NCBI GenBank assembly: GCA_036263655.1
Contig: DATAGP010000017.1
Span: 1-64,000 of the forward strand
Direction: 5' to 3'
Source of the DNA: Schlegelella_A sp036263655
Lineage (GTDB): Bacteria > Pseudomonadota > Gammaproteobacteria > Burkholderiales > Burkholderiaceae_C
Length of the DNA stretch: 64,000 bases
Shown here: positions 1-6,849 of the stretch, in pieces
Position numbering within the stretch: position 1 is the stretch's first letter
How the letters are laid out: each line of letters opens with the position of its first letter
Program-made: the position numbers and the translations under genes
The notes under the pieces: generated by a model
Seen by the model: the letters and a program-made list of their open reading frames with translations, nothing else
What the model was told of the DNA's origin: nothing
Databases searched by the model: none

Positions 1-2
1 TC

Positions 3-545
3 GACGAGCGGGCCCTGGCCGTGGCGCGCGCCACGCCCACCCCGCGCGACTACTGGGACTGGGCACTGCGCCGGCACGACACCTCGTTCCGCAAGTTCTG
101 CGGCACGCCGCCGCTCGCGCATCTGAACGGGCTGGAGGCGGCGCTGGCGCTGATCCGCAGCGAAGGCCTCGAGCACGTCCATGCGCGGCACGCCCGGCTG
201 GCGCGCGCCGTCCACGCGGCCGTGAGCTGCTGGTCGGAAGCGGGCGGCGTGCGCCTGTTCACGCGCGTGCCCGAGGCCCGCTCGGTCTCGGTCACCGCGA
301 TCGAGGTCTCGCCCGGCATCGATCCGGAAGCCTTGCGCACGGTGGCGCGCGAGCGGTTCCAGGTCGCCGTCGCCGGCGGACTCGGACCGCTCAGCGGACG
401 CGTCTTTCGCATCGGCCACCTCGGCGACGTCAACGAGGCGATGGTCCTCGGCTGCCTGGCCGGCGTGGAGGCGGCGATGCAGGTGCAGGGCGTGCCGCAT
501 CGGCGCGGCGGGGTCGAGGCGGCGATCGCGTCGCTGGCCGGCTGA
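3..545 (+). CDS. Class V aminotransferase (serine/alanine-glyoxylate type), C-terminal part, 5' end outside window
   Basis: The reading frame is already open at the window edge, so the start and the PLP-lysine region lie outside. What is visible is the C-terminal half of a class V aminotransferase: the FCGTPPLAHLNGLEAAL segment, the GLEHVHARHARLARAVHAAV helix and the closing RIGHLGDVNE motif are typical of serine-glyoxylate and alanine-glyoxylate transaminases. Those enzymes move an amino group from serine or alanine to glyoxylate with PLP in the cytosol. The gene is convergent with the SDR gene that ends at 600. Substrate cannot be decided from this half. Family assignment is good; the exact reaction is inferred. 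Confidence 0.8.
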   Translation, partial: DERALAVARATPTPRDYWDWALRRHDTSFRKFCGTPPLAHLNGLEAALALIRSEGLEHVHARHARLARAVHAAVSCWSEAGGVRLFTRVPEARSVSVTAIEVSPGIDPEALRTVARERFQVAVAGGLGPLSGRVFRIGHLGDVNEAMVLGCLAGVEAAMQVQGVPHRRGGVEAAIASLAG

Positions 546-599
546 GGTCCGACCGCTCGCGCCGAATGCAGGCCGCGCCCCGGCGCCGCCGCCCCCGAG

Positions 600-1388
600 C
601 TACTTGCCCGGGATGCGCGCCGACTGCGTCGAGCCCAGATGGATGCCGCTGTCGAGCAGCAGCAGCTCGCCGGTGACGGTCCGTGCGCCCTCGATCAGCC
701 ACACGATGGTGTCGGCCACGTCCTCGGCCGTGCTGGCCCGCGCCAGCGGCGCATTGCTCTCGTACATGGCCTTCATCTTCTCGTAGCCTTCGGGGCCGAT
801 GCCGTCGAGGAACCAGCGCGTGGTGATGAGACCGGGGCAGACGGCGTTGACGCGGACCTCGGGCGCCATCGCGCGGGCGAAGTAGAGGGTCATCGCGTTG
901 ACCGCGCCCTTGGACGCGATGTAGGCGACCGACGAGCCGATGCCGAGCGCGCCGGCGATCGACGACACGTTGACGATGCAGCCGCGCGCCGCCTTCAGCT
1001 GCGGCGCACAGGCGCGGATCATCTGGAAGGTGCCGAGGGCGTTGACGCCGACCACGCGCTGGAAGGTCTCGGCGTCGATGGCGTCCCAGTTGGCGGCGCC
1101 AGAGAAGGTCGTGATGCCGGCGTTGTTCACCAGCGCGTCGAGCCGGCCCCAGCGATCGACCGCCGCCTCGGCCATCTGCCTGCAGGCGGCATCGTCGGCG
1201 ACGTCGCCGCGCAGCAGCAGCGTGTCCGCGCCGGCCTTGCGGCAAGCGGCGGCCGACTCCTCCGCCTCGGCTTCGCTCTTCGAGTAGTTGACCAGCAGGT
1301 CGTAGCCCTGCGCCGCGAGGGCGAGCGCGGCGGCGGCGCCCACGCCGGTGCCCGAACCCGTGACGATCGCGACCTTGCGTGCGCTCAT
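600..1388 (-). CDS. SDR-family NAD(P)-dependent oxidoreductase
   Basis: A 262-residue classical short-chain dehydrogenase. It has the cofactor-binding TGSGTGVG at residues 10-17, the NNAG motif near residue 88, the VSS serine near residue 141 and the YIASK catalytic Tyr-Lys pair near residue 155. The C-terminal MTGELLLLDSG-like stretch (here VTGELLLLDSGIHLG) is the usual substrate-side end. Such enzymes oxidise or reduce a hydroxyl/keto group; FabG-like fold alone does not fix the substrate. The ATG at 1388 is preceded by a GAGGAC ribosome-binding site. It is divergent from the type III PKS operon, so a link with that pathway is possible but not shown. Confidence 0.85.
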   Translation of the reverse strand: MSARKVAIVTGSGTGVGAAAALALAAQGYDLLVNYSKSEAEAEESAAACRKAGADTLLLRGDVADDAACRQMAEAAVDRWGRLDALVNNAGITTFSGAANWDAIDAETFQRVVGVNALGTFQMIRACAPQLKAARGCIVNVSSIAGALGIGSSVAYIASKGAVNAMTLYFARAMAPEVRVNAVCPGLITTRWFLDGIGPEGYEKMKAMYESNAPLARASTAEDVADTIVWLIEGARTVTGELLLLDSGIHLGSTQSARIPGK

Positions 1389-1474
1389 GGCTGTCCTCGT
1401 TGGCAGAGGCCGCTAGCTTGCCACGAGCCCGCGAGCGCGGGGTCGCGTGCGAGACCTTCGAACCCCCGGGCTTT

Positions 1475-1480
1475 TAGAAT
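1475..1480 (+). promoter_or_regulatory. Putative -10 box (TAGAAT) for the polyketide operon leader
   Basis: TAGAAT lies 6 nt before an ATG at 1487, the distance expected when transcription starts at the A of the start codon. No convincing -35 is seen 17 nt upstream. It is the only A/T-rich hexamer between the divergent SDR gene and the PKS gene. Confidence 0.45.
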
Positions 1481-1486
1481 CCACGC

Positions 1487-1558
1487 ATGCTTCGCGTCGT
1501 GCTGCCACCCGATCGCGTCATGACAGGCAAGGGCTCGCCATCGAGGGCGAGCCGCTAG
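1487..1558 (+). CDS. Possible leaderless 23-codon upstream ORF in the PKS leader
   Basis: An ATG placed 6 nt after the TAGAAT box opens a 23-codon frame (MLRVVLPPDRVM... to a TAG at 1556-1558) that ends 14 nt before the PKS start. It is in a different frame from the PKS gene. There is no Shine-Dalgarno sequence, but none would be needed if the transcript starts at the ATG. The last third of the ORF runs through a perfect stem-loop (1532-1553), so its translation would open that hairpin. It may be a regulatory leader peptide or chance; no similarity is recognised. Confidence 0.35.
   Translation: MLRVVLPPDRVMTGKGSPSRASR
1532..1553 (+). promoter_or_regulatory. Perfect 8-bp stem-loop in the PKS operon leader
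   Basis: GGCTCGCC (1532-1539) and GGCGAGCC (1546-1553) form an 8-bp GC-rich stem with a 6-nt loop, 19 nt before the PKS ATG. No T-run follows, so it is not a classical terminator. It could hide or expose the PKS start, which lacks a Shine-Dalgarno sequence. Confidence 0.4.
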
Positions 1559-1572
1559 CACCGCGGCACGGC

Positions 1573-2631
1573 ATGTTCATCAACGGCATCGGCACCGCCA
1601 CCCCTCCGGCTCGATACACCAAGGCCGAATGCCTCGAGGCCTTCCAGCAGTCGGACTGGTTCGCCCGGCTCGACAGCCGTTCGCATCTCATCGCGCGGAC
1701 GGTCCTGCAGCGCGACAACGGCATCGAGGCACGTCGCCTCGCGCTCGGCTCGCTCGCCGAGGTGTTCAGCATCGACCCGGACACCCTCGATCGGCGCTTC
1801 CTCGCCCACGCTCCCGCGCTCGCCCGCGATGCCGGCGCGCGCGCCCTGGCCGCCGCCGGTCTGGAGGCGACGGACATCGGAGCCGTCGTCGTCAGCACCT
1901 GCACCGGCTATCTCTGCCCGGGGCTCTCCGGCTACGTGGTCGAGCAGCTCGGCCTGCGCCCGGATGTGCAGGCCTTCGACCTCGTGGGGCAGGGCTGCGC
2001 CGCCGCCTTGCCCAACCTGCAGCTCGCGCGCTCGCTCATCGGCTCCGGCGCCGCCGAGCATGTGCTCTCGATCTGCGTCGAGGTGAGCAGCGCCGCGATG
2101 TACCTCGACAACGACCCGGGTGTGCTGATCAGCGCCTGCCTGTTCGGCGACGGCGCCGGCGCGGCTGTCGTCTCGCGCGCGGCGCGGCCGCAGCAGCGCC
2201 GCATCGCCTGGAAGGACAGCGCCTCGCTGATCGAGCCCGGCCAGCGCAAGGCCCTGATGTTCGAGCAGCGCGAAGGCATGCTGCGCAACATCCTCACGCG
2301 CGAGGTCCCGGCGCTCGCCGCCGACCACGCCTTTCGCGTCCTGGGGACGGTGCTCGGGCGGGCCGGGCTGAACAGCGGCGACGTCGCCGCCTGGATCATG
2401 CATGCCGGCGGCCGCGACGTGCTGCTCGCGCTGGCCCGTCGCTTCGAGCTGGGCGACGACGCCTTCGCCTACAGCGCGGCGATGCTGCGCGAGTACGGCA
2501 ACCTGTCGAGCGCCTTCGTCTATTTCGTGCTCGACGCGGCGCTGGCCGATGCGGCGGACGGGGGCTGGTGGTGGCTGTCGTCGTTCGGCGCCGGCTTCAG
2601 CTGCCACGGCGCGCTGCTGGAGGTGGAATGA
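1573..2631 (+). CDS. Type III polyketide synthase (chalcone synthase-like)
   Basis: A 352-residue type III PKS, an iterative homodimeric ketosynthase that extends a CoA starter with malonyl-CoA and cyclises the product to pyrones or resorcinols. The Cys-His-Asn triad is visible: Cys142 in LVGQGCAAALPN, His277 in IMHAGG, Asn310 in YGNLSSAF. The usual GFGPG loop near the C-terminus reads SFGAGFSCHG, a variant. ATG 1573 is chosen because MFINGIGTATPP matches the family N-terminus; upstream in-frame codons would add a non-family extension. The stop overlaps the next start (ATGA), and a methyltransferase and a flavoprotein follow, an arrangement like srsABC of Streptomyces griseus that makes methoxylated phenolic lipids. 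The product here is not known. Confidence 0.9.
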   Translation: MFINGIGTATPPARYTKAECLEAFQQSDWFARLDSRSHLIARTVLQRDNGIEARRLALGSLAEVFSIDPDTLDRRFLAHAPALARDAGARALAAAGLEATDIGAVVVSTCTGYLCPGLSGYVVEQLGLRPDVQAFDLVGQGCAAALPNLQLARSLIGSGAAEHVLSICVEVSSAAMYLDNDPGVLISACLFGDGAGAAVVSRAARPQQRRIAWKDSASLIEPGQRKALMFEQREGMLRNILTREVPALAADHAFRVLGTVLGRAGLNSGDVAAWIMHAGGRDVLLALARRFELGDDAFAYSAAMLREYGNLSSAFVYFVLDAALADAADGGWWWLSSFGAGFSCHGALLEVE

Positions 2632-3410
2632 GCCGGCCTGCGCGCGCCGCCGAGATCCTGCCGCGGGTCGTCGAGGCCGAGACGCTGGACAGCCTCGAGC
2701 CGGACGATCCGGCGGCGCAGCGCTCGCGACGCGACCTGCTGCGCGTCAACCGCGTCATGGGCGCGTCGCGCATCCTCGCCGCGGCGATGCGCGCGGCGAT
2801 GGCCGGGCGCATGCCGACGGGGCGGCCGCTGCGCGTGCTCGAGATCGGCTGCGGCGACGGCGACCTGCTGCTCGCTGCCGTGTCCGGACTCAAGTCCTGG
2901 CCCAAGACCGACGCGACGCTTCTCGACCGCGTGTCGCTGGTCGACTTCGAGACCCGTCGCGCGTTCTCGACGCGCGGCTGGCTGGTGCGCACCGTCACCG
3001 CCGACGTGTTCCAGTGGGCGAACGCGCCGAGCCACTGGCCGCGCTTCGACCTCATCGTCGCCAATCTCTTCCTGCACCACTTCGACGCCGCGCGACTGGC
3101 CGCCTTGTTCGGCGCGCTCGCGCCGCGTTGCGATGCGTTCGTCGCCTGCGAGCCGCGCCGGGTCCGCCTGGCGCTCGCCGCCAGCCACCTCGTCGGAGCC
3201 ATCGGCGCCAACGCGGTGACGCGGAAGGACGCCGTCCTCAGCGTTCGCGCCGGTTTCGTCGGGCAGGAGATCAGCGCCTTGTGGCCGCGCTCCGCCGAAG
3301 CGGGCAAAGCCGCGGCCGGCGACGCGGAATGGCAGTGCCGCGAGTACTCGGCCGGGCTCTTCAGCCACGTGTTCGTCGCGACGCGGACGGGGCCTCTTCC
3401 CGAGGGCTGA
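2628..3410 (+). CDS. Class I SAM-dependent methyltransferase of the type III PKS operon
   Basis: A 260-residue protein with a Rossmann-fold SAM-binding motif I, VLEIGCGDGDLL (about residues 67-78), followed by an acidic FDLIVANLFLHHF region that corresponds to motif IV/post-IV. It starts in the 4-nt ATGA overlap with the PKS stop and its own stop shares one base with the next ATG, so the three genes are translationally coupled. By position it should methylate the PKS product, most likely an O- or C-methylation. The analogous SrsB of Streptomyces is a membrane isoprenylcysteine-type methyltransferase, so this soluble class I enzyme would be a functional substitute. Family call is firm, substrate is inference. 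Confidence 0.82.
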   Translation: MSRPARAAEILPRVVEAETLDSLEPDDPAAQRSRRDLLRVNRVMGASRILAAAMRAAMAGRMPTGRPLRVLEIGCGDGDLLLAAVSGLKSWPKTDATLLDRVSLVDFETRRAFSTRGWLVRTVTADVFQWANAPSHWPRFDLIVANLFLHHFDAARLAALFGALAPRCDAFVACEPRRVRLALAASHLVGAIGANAVTRKDAVLSVRAGFVGQEISALWPRSAEAGKAAAGDAEWQCREYSAGLFSHVFVATRTGPLPEG

Positions 3411-4654
3411 TGCCGGCGCGCTTCGACGCCGCCATCGTCGGCGCCGGGCCGGCCGGCGCGGCAGCGGCGATCCTCCTGGCGCGCGCCGGCTGGACGGTGG
3501 CGCTCGTCGAGCGGCAGCGCTACCCGCGCCGCAAGGTCTGCGGCGAGTGCATCGCCGCCACCAACCTGCCTCTGCTCGATGCGCTCGGCATCGGCGACGC
3601 GGTGCACGCGCTGGCCGGCGCCGAGCTGCGTCGCGTCGCCTTGCTGCGCGGCGCGCGCTCGGTCGTCGCCTCCTTGCCTGCCGCCGAAGCCGGTCCGCAT
3701 CGCTTCGGCCGGGCCCTCGGCCGCGAGCATCTCGACACTTTGCTGGTGGCGCAGGCACGGGCCTACGGCGCGACGGTGCGGCAGCCGGTCGCGCTCGATT
3801 GCCTGGAGGGCAGGCCCGGCCGCTATCGCCTGCACGTGCGCGGCACCGGCGAAGGCGGCGAGGGAGGCGAGCTGGAGGCGGCGGTGGTCATCGCCGCGCA
3901 CGGCTCGTGGGAGCCGCTTCCCTCGGAGCGCGAAGGACGGCGCGCGATGCGCCGCCCGAGCGACCTGTTCGCCTTCAAGGCCAACTTCCGCGATGCGCGA
4001 CTCGACGCCGACCTGCTGCCGGTGCTGTCGTTTCCCGGCGGCTACGGCGGCATGGTCATCGCCGACGCCGGCCTGGCGACGCTCGCCTGCTGCGTGCGCG
4101 AGGACCGCCTCGACGAGGAGCGATCGGCGGCCGGCGCGCGACGCGCCGGCGATGCGGTCGAGGCGATGCTGCGGCGCGAGTGCGGCGGCGTCGCCGAGGC
4201 GCTGGCGCCGGCCGTCCGCGAAGGTCCGTGGCTGTCGACGGGGCCGATCCGCCCCGGCATTCGTCTCGGCGCGGGCGACGGCGTGTTCCGCATCGGCAAC
4301 GCCGCCGGCGAGGCGCATCCGATCGTCGGCGAAGGCATCAGCATGGCCCTCCAGTCCGCCTTTCTGCTGGCCTCCGTCCTGACGCCGCATCGACGCGCGC
4401 TGGTCGCGGACGCCTCGGCGTCGACGATCCAGGCGCACGCGCTCGACGACTACGAAGCTCGCTGGCGCATCCGCTTCGCGCCGCGCCTGCGCGTCGCCGC
4501 GGCGTTCGCGCACGCAGCGATGCGGCCATGGGCCGCCGCGGCGCTCTGGCCGCTCGTCCGGCGCTGGCCCGCCGTGCTGGCGAGCGGGGCGCGCTGGAGC
4601 GGCAAGACCCGCTGCGTTCCCGAGGCGGCGCGGCTCGTCGAGGCGAGCCGGTAG
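3410..4654 (+). CDS. FAD-dependent oxidoreductase (monooxygenase / geranylgeranyl-reductase-like fold)
   Basis: A 414-residue flavoprotein. The dinucleotide-binding GAGPAGAAAAILLARAG motif is at residues 11-27, followed by the VALVERQRYPRRKVCGEC segment typical of the geranylgeranyl-reductase/halogenase/hydroxylase group. A second FAD contact, GNAAGEAHPIVGEGISMAL, sits near residue 287-305. It overlaps the methyltransferase gene by one base. The expected job is hydroxylation or oxidation of the aromatic polyketide, as SrsC does in the Streptomyces phenolic lipid pathway; a reductase role on an isoprenoid or pyrone chain cannot be excluded. It is the last gene of the operon and is convergent with the XRE regulator gene that ends at 4685. 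Confidence 0.85.
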   Translation: MPARFDAAIVGAGPAGAAAAILLARAGWTVALVERQRYPRRKVCGECIAATNLPLLDALGIGDAVHALAGAELRRVALLRGARSVVASLPAAEAGPHRFGRALGREHLDTLLVAQARAYGATVRQPVALDCLEGRPGRYRLHVRGTGEGGEGGELEAAVVIAAHGSWEPLPSEREGRRAMRRPSDLFAFKANFRDARLDADLLPVLSFPGGYGGMVIADAGLATLACCVREDRLDEERSAAGARRAGDAVEAMLRRECGGVAEALAPAVREGPWLSTGPIRPGIRLGAGDGVFRIGNAAGEAHPIVGEGISMALQSAFLLASVLTPHRRALVADASASTIQAHALDDYEARWRIRFAPRLRVAAAFAHAAMRPWAAAALWPLVRRWPAVLASGARWSGKTRCVPEAARLVEASR

Positions 4655-4684
4655 GCCCGTCGACGCAGTAGGTATGCCTGGCTG

Positions 4685-5488
4685 CTAGCCGCGCGATCGG
4701 GGCAGCGAGCGAAGCGCGACCGCCGTCGCCTCGTCGGCAGGCAGGAAGGTCTCGAGGGCGAGCTCCGACAGCAGGATGTCGTTGGGGGCGCCGAACACCA
4801 GCGTCGTGCTGATGAAGGAGAGCCGGCCGAGCGCGCTGTCGAGGAGCAGCGGCACGACGACCGCCTGCTCGGCGTCGTGCCGGCCGGCGCGCTCGGGCCC
4901 GGGCACCGGATACGACCGCAGCTCGTCGAGCAGCGCGGCCAGGACCGGATCGCCGCTGCCGGCGGCCTGCCGCTCGAGTCGCATGAGGAGGTGCTCGCGC
5001 CAGTCGTGCAGGTTGGCGATGCGCGGGGCGAGGCCGCCGGGGTGCAGGCTGAGCCGCAGGACGTTCACCGGCGCTTGCAGCAGGGCCGGGTCGACACCCG
5101 CCAGCAGCACGGGCACCACGTCGTTGCCGGCGACCAGCGACCAGTGCCGGTCGACCGCGAGCGCCGGCCAAGGCTCGTGCGCGCGCAGGATGCGCTCGAT
5201 GGCGGCGCGCGCCGACGCGAGCGCCGGGTCGTCGAACGAGCGCTCGGCGAACATCGGCGCATAGCCGGCGGCGGCGAGCAGGCGGTTGCGCTCGCGCAGC
5301 GGCACGTCGAGACGGGAAGCGAGGCGCAGCACCATCTCTCGGCTCGGTGCGGCGCGGCCGGTCTCGACATAGCTGAGGTGCCGCGTCGACACCGCGGCCT
5401 CTCCGGCAAGATCGAGCTGGCTCCAGCGGCGGCGCAGGCGCCAGTCGCGGATCAGGGCGCCGACGGGGGCGGTCGCGGTGCTCGGCAT
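4685..5488 (-). CDS. XRE-family transcriptional regulator with MmyB-like ligand-binding domain
   Basis: A 267-residue regulator. Residues about 10-66 form a Cro/XRE helix-turn-helix (LIRDWRLRRRWSQLDLA, STRHLSYVETGRAAPSREMV). The remainder matches the MmyB-type PAS-like ligand-binding region: the motifs WPALAVDRHWSLVAGN and the conserved NVLRLSLHPGGLAPRIANL are diagnostic. ATG 5488 is preferred over an upstream ATG at 5551 because homologues begin shortly before the helix-turn-helix and because the longer form would run over the palindromic site at 5523-5539. It is divergent from a small membrane protein gene that is the obvious target. Ligand unknown. Confidence 0.88.
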   Translation of the reverse strand: MPSTATAPVGALIRDWRLRRRWSQLDLAGEAAVSTRHLSYVETGRAAPSREMVLRLASRLDVPLRERNRLLAAAGYAPMFAERSFDDPALASARAAIERILRAHEPWPALAVDRHWSLVAGNDVVPVLLAGVDPALLQAPVNVLRLSLHPGGLAPRIANLHDWREHLLMRLERQAAGSGDPVLAALLDELRSYPVPGPERAGRHDAEQAVVVPLLLDSALGRLSFISTTLVFGAPNDILLSELALETFLPADEATAVALRSLPRSRG

Positions 5489-5522
5489 CGGCTCACGATA
5501 GCCGAGCCGACGCGCATGGCCC

Positions 5523-5539
5523 ATGACCTCCGAGGTCAT
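5523..5539. promoter_or_regulatory. Perfect 17-bp palindrome, probable operator of the XRE/MmyB regulator
   Basis: ATGACCTC-C-GAGGTCAT is a perfect inverted repeat with 8-bp arms, lying 35 bp upstream of the regulator start and 87 bp upstream of the divergent membrane gene. A dimeric XRE protein would bind such a site. The match to a known operator was not tested. Confidence 0.6.
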
Positions 5540-5625
5540 CGACTGCATCACCCGACGCCTCCAGGATTCGCCCCGTTGCGCGAGTTGCCGGCCATGGGGG
5601 CCGCGCCGCCGACGAGGAGATGACC

Positions 5626-6030
5626 ATGAGATCCGATGTCCTTCGACCCGATGCCTTCCTGCGCCGCGTGTGGTGGGCCGACGCGGCGATCAGCGCCGTC
5701 GTCGGCGCCGGCATGGCCGCCGCGGCCGGCCCGCTCGCGACGCTGATCGGGCTGCCCGAGCGCCTGCTCGCTGTTGCCGGCCTGGCGCTGCTCCCCTACG
5801 CGGCCTTTCTCGTCTGGCTAGCGACACGGCAGAGCGTGCCGCGCCTCGCCGCATGGCTGCCGGTGCCGATCAACGTCATCTGGGCCGTCGACTGCGTGGC
5901 GCTGCTGGTCGCGCAGCCCGACCCGGGAGCGATGCTGATGGGGTTCGTCGCCATCCAGGTGGTGACCGTGCTCGCGTTCGCCGAGCTCGAGTTCGTCGGC
6001 GTGCGGCGACTGACGCGGCTCGCCGCCTGA
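5626..6030 (+). CDS. Small four-helix integral membrane protein, unknown function
   Basis: A 134-residue hydrophobic protein with four predicted transmembrane helices (roughly residues 15-36, 43-64, 72-93 and 99-120) and a short basic cytoplasmic tail. I do not recognise the family. ATG 5626 is chosen over ATG 5620 because the GAGGAG ribosome-binding site (5614-5619) has a workable 6-nt spacing only to 5626. It is divergent from the XRE/MmyB regulator and shares the intergenic palindrome, so it is likely the regulator's main target. A role as a small transporter or stress membrane protein is only a guess. Confidence 0.7.
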   Translation: MRSDVLRPDAFLRRVWWADAAISAVVGAGMAAAAGPLATLIGLPERLLAVAGLALLPYAAFLVWLATRQSVPRLAAWLPVPINVIWAVDCVALLVAQPDPGAMLMGFVAIQVVTVLAFAELEFVGVRRLTRLAA

Positions 6031-6055
6031 CGGCCGGCGGCGCAGCGGGCTCGGG

Positions 6056-6061
6056 TATCGT
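6056..6061 (+). promoter_or_regulatory. Putative -10 box (TATCGT) placed for a leaderless start at GTG 6068
   Basis: TATCGT lies 6 nt before the GTG at 6068 and is preceded by GGG. There is no Shine-Dalgarno sequence for that start. The same geometry recurs at five other starts in the window. Confidence 0.4.
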
Positions 6062-6067
6062 GCCTTC

Positions 6068-6814
6068 GTGCCGACATCGCCCGCGCCCGCGCCCGCGCTT
6101 GCCCGCTTCGATCGTCTCGATGCGTTGCGCGGTGCGGCGATGGTCTGGATGGCGGCGTTCCATCTCGCCTTCGACCTCGACCACTTCCGCTTCATCGACC
6201 AGGACTTCCGCAACGACCCGTTCTGGACGGTGCAGCGGACCTGCATCGTCGCGCTGTTCCTGCTCTGCGCCGGCGCCGGCCAGGCCATCGCCTCGGCGCA
6301 AGGTCAGCCGCTTCCACGCTTCTGGAAGCGCTGGGCGCAGGTCGCCGGCTGCGCGCTGCTGGTGAGCATCGCCTCGTGGTGGATGTTCCCGCGCTCGTTC
6401 ATCAGCTTCGGCGTGCTGCACGCCATCGCCGTGATGCTGATCGTCGTGCGCCTCACGGCCTCGTGGGGCTGGGTGCGCTGGCCGCTCGGCCTGCTCGCGA
6501 TCGTCTTGCCGCACCTCGTGCAGCACCCGGTGTTCGACAGCCGATGGACGAACTGGATCGGCCTGACGACGCGCCTGCCCGTCACCGAGGACTACGTGCC
6601 TCTGCTGCCCTGGCTCGGCGTGATGTGGTGGGGCGCGGCAATCGCCGACGCGCTGCTGTGCCATTGCCGCGCCGCTCTCGTCGGTCCTGTGCCGGCAGCC
6701 CTCACGCCGCTGGCCGCCCTCGGGCGCTGGAGCCTCAGCTTCTACATGCTGCACCAGCCGGTGCTGATCGGGGTCGTCGCGGCCGCTGCGTACGTTCTCG
6801 GTCGCACGGCCTGA
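6068..6814 (+). CDS. DUF1624 / heparan-alpha-glucosaminide N-acetyltransferase-domain membrane protein
   Basis: A 248-residue polytopic membrane protein. The N-terminal RFDRLDALRGAAMVWMAAFH motif, with the invariant RLDxLRG and a following His, and the FDLDHFRFI stretch mark the DUF1624 family (acyltransferase-like, related to the catalytic domain of lysosomal HGSNAT). About seven transmembrane helices can be seen, ending with LGRWSLSFYMLHQPVLIGV, which resembles the last helices of acyltransferase-3 proteins. The GTG start follows a TATCGT box directly. rlmB follows 35 bp downstream with its own possible promoter. The acyl acceptor is unknown; bacterial members are mostly uncharacterised. 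Confidence 0.8.
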   Translation: MPTSPAPAPALARFDRLDALRGAAMVWMAAFHLAFDLDHFRFIDQDFRNDPFWTVQRTCIVALFLLCAGAGQAIASAQGQPLPRFWKRWAQVAGCALLVSIASWWMFPRSFISFGVLHAIAVMLIVVRLTASWGWVRWPLGLLAIVLPHLVQHPVFDSRWTNWIGLTTRLPVTEDYVPLLPWLGVMWWGAAIADALLCHCRAALVGPVPAALTPLAALGRWSLSFYMLHQPVLIGVVAAAAYVLGRTA

Positions 6815-6837
6815 GCGGAAAGCAGCGGCGGGCCGGC

Positions 6838-6843
6838 TACGAT
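6838..6843 (+). promoter_or_regulatory. Putative -10 box (TACGAT) placed for a leaderless rlmB transcript
   Basis: GGC-TACGAT is followed by exactly 6 nt and the rlmB ATG at 6850. No ribosome-binding site is present, which fits a leaderless mRNA. Confidence 0.4.
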
Positions 6844-6849
6844 CCGTCG

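Noticed and set aside
639..1523. Long open frames opposite real genes in many places, for example 639-1523 and 4877-5623
   Set aside because: They are Arg/Gly/Ala-rich shadows caused by GC-rich third codon positions of the gene on the other strand; none shows a domain or a ribosome-binding site.
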